Shown piece by piece: positions 1 through 6,271 of a stretch of DNA of 64,000 nt. The position numbers were made by a program, and so were the translations under genes. Numbering within the stretch: the first letter of the stretch is position 1; each line of letters opens with the position of its first letter. Origin of the DNA: Paraburkholderia silviterrae (GTDB lineage Bacteria > Pseudomonadota > Gammaproteobacteria > Burkholderiales > Burkholderiaceae); assembly GCF_004353915.1 (NCBI RefSeq), contig NZ_SMRP01000001.1:535372-599371 (forward strand). Direction: 5' to 3'. The notes under the pieces are model-generated. The model did not search any database and was not told the DNA's origin. It saw nothing but the letters and a program-made list of their open reading frames with translations.

Positions 1-44
1 TGGCTCCGGGGCATCCGTCACCCCGCACACTCCGCCTCAGTGAC

Positions 45-132
45 AAGGGGCTCATCCTTCCCGCCACGCGCTACGCGCGGGCGGAAGGGTCTGCAAGGGA
101 AACCTGGTGGACTGCCAGACGATGAGCCCTTT
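45..132. other. Folded three-way-junction element, unknown class
   Basis: Three nested helices fit together without gaps. The outer helix pairs 45-56 with 121-132 (12 bp, one G-U). A hairpin at 57-87 has CTTCC...GGAAG arms and a GC-rich top. A second hairpin pairs 89-94 with 114-120 around one bulge. The 3' side runs into a T-rich stretch. There is no convincing reading frame across it. It could be a structured RNA on either strand, the folded end of a mobile element, or a composite terminator. I do not recognise a known family. The rest of bases 1-231 shows no gene. Confidence 0.4.
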
Positions 133-231
133 TCTCTCCAGGCAGTAGCGCCGTCCAGTCCAACCATGGCAAGCAGGGAACAGGCATGGTTCGACTCCGT
201 TCTTCGTCACAGGCAAGCGCCGAGTCTCTCT

Positions 232-618
232 CTATTGCTCCCGCTGCTTCACGTACATCGAATGGCGCGGATGGGCGAACACGCGCCTGACCATGGGTTC
301 GAAGAATGACAGTGGCAATGCGTCGTAGTCCTCTATGAACGCCGGTGCGTCGTATTTTTCGCAGAATTCAGCGGTGCGCTGGAAGAGTTCCGGCTGATCG
401 CCGAACCGGTCGCGAAGATTGCGATCCAGGCCAAGATGATGGAAAAAGTAGTAGCCCTGGAATACGCCGTGATTCTGTACCATCCACAGGTTTTCCGGAC
501 TGACGAAGGGCTTGAGTATGGCCGCGGCAACATCCGAGTGATTGTAGCTCCCAAGCGTGTCGCCAATGTCGTGCAGCGGCGTGTCGGCAAGATCGCGAAG
601 ATCGAAACGCCATGCCGA
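232..618 (-). pseudogene. 5'-truncated HD-domain phosphohydrolase remnant
   Basis: The frame ending at the TAG at 232-234 encodes the C-terminal half of an HD-domain protein of the PhnZ/inositol-oxygenase-like type. It shows the HD pair in LHDIGD (H codon at 571-573), the downstream YNHSDVAAAI and FQGYYFFHHLG segments, and the ending LSFFEPMVRRVF. Members are normally around 190 residues. Here the first 80-90 residues, including the first metal-binding histidine, are missing. Upstream the frame runs directly into the 3' end of the porin gene (stop at 635) and has no ribosome binding site of its own. I read this as a remnant left by a rearrangement that brought the porin alongside. An intact short protein is possible but unlikely. 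Confidence 0.6.
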
Positions 619-634
619 CGAACAGGGAGTTCCT

Positions 635-1717
635 TCAGAAAACGTGGCGAATGCCCAGATTCGCACCGACTGTCGTGCCGGTGACGCCGTTCAGCGCGCC
701 ATTGATCGAGAGTCCGGTGTCCATGGCACCGTGGTTGTTCACGACACCCACCTGTCCATACAAGGTGGTCCTGCGCGAGAGGAAATACTGGGCGCCCACC
801 GCACCCATGACCGAATGATTGGTGGTCCGGTTGCGATCGCTCGTGAACCAGACGCCGCCGTTCAGATCGAGATCCGGCAGCACCAGATAATCGACGCCGC
901 CGCCATAAACGTTGTTATTGAACGAGCCGGCCACCTTGTAGCTGGTGAACGAAGCCTTGACCGTAACCGTGCCGAACTTGTATGAGGCGCCGAGCATGCG
1001 GCCAAGAAATGCCTGTGTGGTCGGAACAGGCGTCTGAGCCGTGCCGCCGGCATTGCCGTTATAGACCGACGCATCGACCATCAAGCTGCCGTTGTCGTAT
1101 TTGAGGCTGGCGGAATACTGCCGCCCGGCCGGGAAATTGCCCGCCTCGCCGCCAAGCGCGAACATCACGCTGCCCTGCAACCCTGCGATCACGGGGCTCG
1201 TCCAGGACAGCGCATTCGCGTTGAAAATCCCGGTGCCCACCACGTTATCGACATAGTTGACGACGCTGCTGCCGAACAGCGGCAAGCCGCGCGGATCCAG
1301 TTCATACAGCGAGAGAAAGAAGGGGGAGAACTGCAGACCGGCTTTGAACTCGCCCAAGCCACTCGTCAGTCCGACCCACGCCTGGCGGCCGAACATGTTG
1401 CCGTTCGAATCGTTGAATGCGCCATTGGCCATGCTGATGCCGCTTTCGAGCTTGAATTCGGCTTTCATCCCCGCGCCGAGATCTTCCACGCCAGAGAGCC
1501 CGAACTCCGAAGGCGAATCCCCGCTATCGATCAGCGAAAATTGCTTGCCGGCGTTCTGCCCTGTCGACGCATTCGGCGACTTGTTGGTGAACAGCAAGCC
1601 GGCGTCGACGAGGCCATAGAGCGTAACACTGCCCTGTGCCTGCGCCGCACCCGCGAGCGTCAACCCGAACACCGCAGTGACTACGCGTTTTGTTGCGAAC
1701 CACCGTTGTTGCCCCAT
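635..1717 (-). CDS. Outer-membrane trimeric porin (OmpC/Gram-negative porin family)
   Basis: A 360-residue general porin. It has an N-terminal signal peptide (charged start, hydrophobic VTAVFGLTLAGAAQAQ) followed by the GSVTLYGLVDAGL first strand typical of Burkholderiales porins, and it ends in the aromatic C-terminal residue HVF expected for BAM recognition. I chose the ATG at 1715-1717 because AGAGGAG lies 7-8 bases upstream; an in-frame ATG further out lacks this. The protein forms a diffusion channel for small anions or organic acids. It sits beyond the NIPSNAP-desaturase-SDR operon on the same strand but 555 bp away with its own upstream AT-rich palindromes, so it is probably a separately controlled uptake pore for the cluster substrate. 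That role is inferred from position. Confidence 0.9.
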   Translation of the reverse strand: MGQQRWFATKRVVTAVFGLTLAGAAQAQGSVTLYGLVDAGLLFTNKSPNASTGQNAGKQFSLIDSGDSPSEFGLSGVEDLGAGMKAEFKLESGISMANGAFNDSNGNMFGRQAWVGLTSGLGEFKAGLQFSPFFLSLYELDPRGLPLFGSSVVNYVDNVVGTGIFNANALSWTSPVIAGLQGSVMFALGGEAGNFPAGRQYSASLKYDNGSLMVDASVYNGNAGGTAQTPVPTTQAFLGRMLGASYKFGTVTVKASFTSYKVAGSFNNNVYGGGVDYLVLPDLDLNGGVWFTSDRNRTTNHSVMGAVGAQYFLSRRTTLYGQVGVVNNHGAMDTGLSINGALNGVTGTTVGANLGIRHVF

Positions 1718-2272
1718 CGTTTGTCTCCTCTTTAGATGCAATTTCGCGCTGATCGTGGTCTTTCCGGCCCGTGAGCGGCCTCAACCATGATTCGGATACC
1801 TTAGTAATAAATATGTAAATATATTTACGCTAAATCCCAAGTCTGGAATATTGCGGCAAGCTGGTGACATGGCAGAATTTATGCGCTATTCGACGCGAAT
1901 TCTCCAAGGCTCGCCGCACAGCCACCTTCCGCGGCTGGGCGCAAATATATGTAAATATATTGACGTATGCTAAGGATGCAATTGAAGTCGTTCAACACCG
2001 GCATCACCAGGACATTCCCTGTGTGAACGGTTGCTTAAAACGCGTTTCGCGGGCATTGGCACGCGAGCTTTCGGTGGCTTTCAGATCGAGGTGCGGCGTC
2101 AATGGCGGGGATGTGGATCCGACGTCCATAAAGCGGACGTCGGCATAGCGGGCGCGTCACCGTTGCGTGTACGGTTGAGGCCGGTCGAAACGCGTGGACG
2201 CCGAGTTCGAACGTGACCTGCTGATCGATCTCGCGCATGCTGGCGTCGCCAGCGCGCAAGGCGAGTATCGGC
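1718..2272. other. Intergenic region upstream of the porin gene
   Basis: No supported gene. The porin-proximal part is AT-rich and holds two copies of ATATGTAAATATAT (see the separate entry). The part from about 2030 to 2270 is GC-rich with only poor, unrecognised reading frames. It may contain decayed coding sequence, but I cannot identify any. Confidence 0.5.
1811..1964. promoter_or_regulatory. Paired palindromic operator candidates upstream of the porin
   Basis: GTAAATATATTTAC at 1815-1828 is a perfect 14-bp palindrome. A near copy, GTAAATATATTGAC, lies at 1951-1964. Both are embedded in a shared ATATGTAAATATAT (1811-1824 and 1947-1960), 136 bp apart, in otherwise GC-rich DNA. The spacing fits two sites for a dimeric repressor, possibly looping, or AT-rich silencer-protein sites. 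The nearer copy is about 95 bp upstream of the porin start codon. Confidence 0.5.
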
Positions 2273-2620
2273 TTACCCGGCGACACCATCCAGCGCGGCG
2301 GCACGAATGAGCCGTGTCTCCTGTGCCGTGATCAGATGGCCCGATGCCTTCAGATAGGCCGGGAAACCCGGATGCGTATCGCGTGCAAGGCACCGTCGCT
2401 CGTAGTCTGCCAGATCGTCATACCCCCACAGGTGGGTGAACTGGTTCTGCGGCCCGACCAGACTTGTCCAGAAGCCGAGCGGATGTCCAAGCGTCTCGAG
2501 CAGGATCGGCATGGCGAGCCTGTCAAACACCTCGAGAAACTCGGGCATCTTGCGCAGCGCGATCGTGTAGACCCGGAAATCCACGAGGGGCTTTGCCAGA
2601 TACATTGGGTGGTTGCTCAT
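2273..2620 (-). CDS. NIPSNAP-family small protein
   Basis: A 115-residue protein with a ferredoxin-like alpha+beta NIPSNAP/dimeric-barrel pattern: VDFRVYTI strand, a helix through MPEFLEVFDRLAMPIL, then LGFWTSLVGPQNQFTHLWGY and a YLKASGHLITAQETRLIR end. The ATG at 2618-2620 overlaps the stop codon of the upstream desaturase (ATGA), indicating translational coupling. A GTG six bases further out is the alternative start. Family members occur in several catabolic clusters, but their biochemical role is poorly defined. Here it is the last gene of the SDR-desaturase-NIPSNAP operon and could be an isomerase-like or accessory protein in the ring oxidation pathway. That is inference. Confidence 0.8.
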   Translation of the reverse strand: MSNHPMYLAKPLVDFRVYTIALRKMPEFLEVFDRLAMPILLETLGHPLGFWTSLVGPQNQFTHLWGYDDLADYERRCLARDTHPGFPAYLKASGHLITAQETRLIRAAALDGVAG

Positions 2621-4338
2621 GCGCACACCTTCTCTTTGCGGGTCATGGCTTTGGTGGCGATGGTGTTACCGGTGACATAGCCGAACGTCATATTGGGCCC
2701 GTGGGTGATACCGGCGCCAGGATAGTTGCCGCCCATCACGCTGCGCCGGTCGTTGCCGACCGCGTACAGGCCCTCGATCTGGCTGCCGTCGGCCCGCAGC
2801 ACCTCGCCAGTGACGCTAGTCCTGAGGCCGTCGAACGTGCCCAGATCGCCCATCACCACCTTCACCGCATAGAAGGGGCCGGTCGCGATCGGCGCAACGC
2901 AAGGATTGGGCTTGTTGTCCGGATCGGCGAGATAACGGTTGAACGATGTGCGACCGCGATGGAACGCCGGGTCTTCTCCGCGCCCGGCATCGAGATTGTA
3001 GGCGTGGACCGTCTTTTCGAGCGCAGCAGGAACAATCCCGCAATTGCGCGCCAACTCGCCAATCGTCTCGCCCTTGATGAGGTAGCCTTGGCGCACCAAG
3101 GGCCCCACCGGCATCGGCGCGGGCTTGGCATAGCCCAGTCCATACTTGCCCAGCGCCACCTTATCGCAGATCAGCCACATCGCCGTCTCCCGCTCGCCCT
3201 CGCAGGCGCGGATCAGCGCCGCGCCAACATCGTGGTAAGAGTTCGATTCATTGGTGAAGCGCTGGCCGCTGCGCAGCACGCCGATCACGCCGGGCTTGTA
3301 ACGGTCGAGCAGATGCGGGAATACGCCTGTGCGGCCGCGGCCGATGGGCACCCTGGAGACAGGCATCCAGGCCGACGCGTCGGCGAAGCCGAGCGCCACG
3401 GCGCCACCCACTTTCTCCGCCATGCTCAGCCCGTCGCCCGTATTGCCAACGGGCGTGGGCGAGAGATGCTCGCCCCCACGCTTCACATGCGCATAGACCT
3501 GCGCGATGCGCTTGAGATCGTGCGGGAAGCCGCCGCAAGCCAGCACGACACCGTGCCGGGCGGTGATGCGCAGGTCACCGTCCGCTGCGCTCGCGCGCAC
3601 GCCGGCCACCTTGCCGTCCTCGCTCAGCAGTTCCTTCACGGGCGTCGAAGTGAGGATCGGAATGTCGATCGCCAGCGCCGACTTCGCGAGCCTCGCGGCA
3701 AGCGCGTTGCCGCTCGTTACGTTGATCCCCCGCCGGTAGAGCACCAGCTCCTTGATGTGCGTAGCCAGACGCCGGGCCACGTAGCAGAACGAAACAATGG
3801 ACCTGGTCGCACGGAAGAAGTGCTTGAGGTCCGCGTTCGAGGAATTGAACATCATGCCCATGAAGGTGATCGTCTCGAGCGGCGGTTTGAGGCGGCGCAT
3901 GTCCTTGCCCAGAGCGCGAATGTCATAGGGCGCGGCGAGGATCGAGCGGCCGATGTCGACGCCGCCGGGCGCATCCGGGTGATAGTCCGGATAGAGCGTG
4001 GGCACGAACTTCATCTCGGTCTCGCGCTCGAAGAACTCGACCATTCGCGGACCGTTCTGGATAAAACACTGGACCGCGTCGGCATCGTAGTTGCTGCCCG
4101 TCTCGCTCATCATGTATTCGCGTACGCGCTCGACGGTGTCAGCCGGGTTCTGCTGTCGACCATATTGGCTCAGCGGAATCCACAAGACCCCGCCCGAGAG
4201 CGCGGTGGTACCACCGAACACAGGCTCCTTTTCGAGCACGATGACATCGAGGCCGCGCTTGCGTGCGGTGATCGCGGTAGCGAGGCCCGCGGCACCCGAT
4301 CCGACCACGACCAGATCGCAAGTGATCTCCTTGGCCAT
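2617..4338 (-). CDS. KstD-like FAD-dependent desaturase, candidate 4-oxocyclohexanecarboxylate desaturase
   Basis: A 573-residue flavoprotein of the 3-ketosteroid delta1-dehydrogenase/fumarate-reductase fold. The dinucleotide motif GSGAAG is at residues 13-18, followed by LEKEPVFGGTTALSGG (FAD contact). The C-terminal GNYPGAGITHGPNMTFGYVTG-like stretch is typical of KstD enzymes that remove hydrogens next to a ring ketone. The start is supported by AAGGAGAG upstream. It is second in the operon behind an SDR (34-bp gap) and overlaps the NIPSNAP gene. With an SDR that would supply a cyclic ketone and pobA nearby, the best guess is stepwise desaturation of 4-oxocyclohexanecarboxylate to 4-hydroxybenzoate. 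A steroid or terpenoid substrate cannot be excluded from sequence. Confidence 0.8.
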   Translation of the reverse strand: MAKEITCDLVVVGSGAAGLATAITARKRGLDVIVLEKEPVFGGTTALSGGVLWIPLSQYGRQQNPADTVERVREYMMSETGSNYDADAVQCFIQNGPRMVEFFERETEMKFVPTLYPDYHPDAPGGVDIGRSILAAPYDIRALGKDMRRLKPPLETITFMGMMFNSSNADLKHFFRATRSIVSFCYVARRLATHIKELVLYRRGINVTSGNALAARLAKSALAIDIPILTSTPVKELLSEDGKVAGVRASAADGDLRITARHGVVLACGGFPHDLKRIAQVYAHVKRGGEHLSPTPVGNTGDGLSMAEKVGGAVALGFADASAWMPVSRVPIGRGRTGVFPHLLDRYKPGVIGVLRSGQRFTNESNSYHDVGAALIRACEGERETAMWLICDKVALGKYGLGYAKPAPMPVGPLVRQGYLIKGETIGELARNCGIVPAALEKTVHAYNLDAGRGEDPAFHRGRTSFNRYLADPDNKPNPCVAPIATGPFYAVKVVMGDLGTFDGLRTSVTGEVLRADGSQIEGLYAVGNDRRSVMGGNYPGAGITHGPNMTFGYVTGNTIATKAMTRKEKVCA

Positions 4339-4372
4339 ATCTACTCTCCTTGTCGTTATGGTGTGGTGCCGC

Positions 4373-5218
4373 TCAGGCGGCCGGGGTGGCGTTGAAGCCG
4401 GGGCGCGGGACCATGTCCATCAGCATGCAATCGAGCCCGCCGTCGACGAGCACTTGCGCGCCATTGACGTAGGCAGCCAGGTCAGAGGCGAGGAACAGGG
4501 CCGGGCCGGCGAGGTCCTCCGGCTCGCCGATGCGGCGGCTCGCGGTGGCGGCAGCGCGGCGAGCCTCGAAGCCGGGCTCCTCGTAGAACTTCGCAGACAG
4601 CGCCGTGCGGATCATGCCGGGCAGCACGCAGTTGCTGCGCACGCCACGTGGCCCCCACTCCGCCGCCAACTGCCGCGAGAGCAGCAGCACGCCTGCCTTG
4701 CTCGGGCTATAGGAGCCGCTATTGGTCTGCGGATTGAGCGCCGCAATCGAGGCAACGTGCACGATGCTGCCCTTGCCCGCCGCCAGCATGTCGCGCCCGA
4801 ACGCTCGAGCACACAGCAGATAGCCGGTGAGGTTCACGGCGATGGCCCGGTTCCAGTCCTCGATCGAGACCGTCTCGAGCGGTCCGGCGCGCAGAAGCCC
4901 CGCATTGTTGACGAGCACGCTGGCCGGCCCGAGCGCAGCTCGAACCTCGCCAGCCGCTGCGGCAACCGAAGCTTCGTCCGACACGTCGCAGCCGATCGCC
5001 CGCGCCACCGCACCGGCCTTCCGAAGTTCGGCGGCGACCGCTTCAGCGCCATCGAGATTCCGATCCACAAGCGCCACCTGTGCTCCGACACCGGCGAAGG
5101 CGCGCGCGATGCCGGCACCAATGCCACTGCCCGCACCCGTGACCACGCAGACCTTACCGCCCAGATTCAGCCCGTATGGCGTCGATGCAGCTGCGCGATT
5201 TTCAAGTTCCTGTCCCAT
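4373..5218 (-). CDS. SDR-family dehydrogenase, candidate 4-hydroxycyclohexanecarboxylate dehydrogenase
   Basis: A 281-residue classical short-chain dehydrogenase. It shows the cofactor motif TGAGSGIG (residues 27-34), NNAG (104-107), catalytic Ser157, and Tyr170/Lys174 in YSPSK. VDRN after the second strand suggests NAD preference. The ATG at 5216-5218 has AGGAAGGA upstream; the frame stays open further upstream but has no better start. It is the first gene of the operon and is transcribed away from the AraC regulator through a promoter carrying the shared direct-repeat operator. The proposed role is oxidising a ring hydroxyl made by the P450 to a ketone for the next enzyme. The reaction class is secure and the substrate is inferred. 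Confidence 0.82.
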   Translation of the reverse strand: MGQELENRAAASTPYGLNLGGKVCVVTGAGSGIGAGIARAFAGVGAQVALVDRNLDGAEAVAAELRKAGAVARAIGCDVSDEASVAAAAGEVRAALGPASVLVNNAGLLRAGPLETVSIEDWNRAIAVNLTGYLLCARAFGRDMLAAGKGSIVHVASIAALNPQTNSGSYSPSKAGVLLLSRQLAAEWGPRGVRSNCVLPGMIRTALSAKFYEEPGFEARRAAATASRRIGEPEDLAGPALFLASDLAAYVNGAQVLVDGGLDCMLMDMVPRPGFNATPAA

Positions 5219-5248
5219 GTAGTTGTCCTTCCTGAAATTGGTATCGCC

Positions 5249-5314
5249 ATTGAACGCCTCAAGCGCCTGTGGAACAATGGACAGAGACCACATAGAGCAG
5301 GACATAACGTGCAT
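5249..5314 (-). promoter_or_regulatory. Promoter and AraC-type direct-repeat operator of the SDR-desaturase-NIPSNAP operon
   Basis: Half-sites GGACAGAGACC (5279-5289) and GGACATAACGTGCAT (5300-5314) are spaced 21 bp start to start, two helical turns. Read on the minus strand, a -35 TTGTTC (5272-5277) begins one base after the proximal half-site, and 17 bp later comes TTCAAT (5249-5254) as -10. The same arrangement precedes the P450 gene. The distal half-site ends one base before the regulator start codon, so autoregulation is likely. Confidence 0.65.
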
Positions 5315-5315
5315 C

Positions 5316-6248
5316 ATGGCCCATGACCAACAGCGCCGCCGGACCGTTCTGCATTTCGCGCTCTATGGCGCGCAAGCCGACCAACCCTGGGTCGACATGG
5401 TCCATTACGAACGCATTCCGCTGCGTGCCGGCCGTTTCGACTTCGACATCAAGCCGCACGTCCACGATGCGCTGATCCAGGTGCTCTACGTCACCGGCGG
5501 GGGCGGCGAGACCTTCATCGACGGCAAGACCTGGGCGGTCGTTGCGCCATGCCTGATCGTGGTGCCGGCGCGCTCGGTCCACGGCTTTCACTTCCGCAAC
5601 GACATCGACGGTCACGTCATCACCGCCGCGCAGTCCGCGCTGGAATCGCTGGCGATGACGGCCGCGCCCGAGCTGCTGGAATTCATCCGCACGCCGACGG
5701 TGCTGTCGATCGACCCGGACGTCGAGCGCGGCACATCTTTGGACACCTTATTTCAGTCGATCGGGCACGAGGCGGAGAGCCACGAGCGCTGGCAGTTCAC
5801 CGCAGGCGCGGCACTGACGATCGCCCTGTTCGTCAAGATCGGGCGACTCAGCGAGAGCGCCCGGCTTTCAGCCAGTTCCGAGCGGCGGACAATGGCCGCG
5901 CGCATCGAGCGGTTCCGCGCCCTGCTCGACCGCTATTGCCGTGAGCGGCGGCCAGTCGCCAGCTATGCCGACGAGATGGGCGTGAGCACCGGCCAGCTCT
6001 CCCGCATCTGCCGGGCCACCTTCGGGGTCTCGGCCATCGAGGCGATCGATGCACGCTCGATTCATGAGGCCAAGCGTCTGCTCGGCTATTCGACGCTCAG
6101 CGTGAAGCAGATCGCCAGCGAACTGGGCTTTCAGGACGAGGCCTATTTCGGCCGTTTCTTCCGCAAGCAGACGGGACTGCGGCCAACCGAATACCGCTCG
6201 GCGGCCCACGATCGATCCTTGCCGCCTGAGAAGGGGGAAGCGGGCTGA
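5316..6248 (+). CDS. AraC-family regulator, PobR-like paralogue
   Basis: A 310-residue transcription factor with an N-terminal cupin-like effector domain (about 10-150) and a C-terminal double helix-turn-helix ending in LGFQDEAYFGRFFRKQTGLRPTEYR. It is clearly related to the regulator at 10748: both share FxLYG near the start, the H-x-H-x(5)-Q-x-LYV stretch, and VHGF followed by DGxVIT. That suggests a related cyclic carboxylate effector. The start at 5316 puts the whole divergent promoter upstream; ATGs at 5277 and further out would place coding sequence over the operator. It is convergent with the P450 gene (23-bp gap) and divergent from the SDR operon, and both targets carry the same operator. 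It is probably the activator of the cluster. Confidence 0.82.
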   Translation: MAHDQQRRRTVLHFALYGAQADQPWVDMVHYERIPLRAGRFDFDIKPHVHDALIQVLYVTGGGGETFIDGKTWAVVAPCLIVVPARSVHGFHFRNDIDGHVITAAQSALESLAMTAAPELLEFIRTPTVLSIDPDVERGTSLDTLFQSIGHEAESHERWQFTAGAALTIALFVKIGRLSESARLSASSERRTMAARIERFRALLDRYCRERRPVASYADEMGVSTGQLSRICRATFGVSAIEAIDARSIHEAKRLLGYSTLSVKQIASELGFQDEAYFGRFFRKQTGLRPTEYRSAAHDRSLPPEKGEAG

Positions 6249-6271
6249 CTCGACCTCGCTCCCCATCCGGT

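Noticed and set aside
1864-2148. Possible 94-codon gene upstream of the porin
   Set aside because: No ribosome binding site, no recognisable family, and it runs over the palindromic AT-rich sites.
2464-4395. A 643-codon plus-strand frame over the desaturase
   Set aside because: Antisense of a gene with intact FAD motifs and a good ribosome binding site. No domain seen in the antisense frame.
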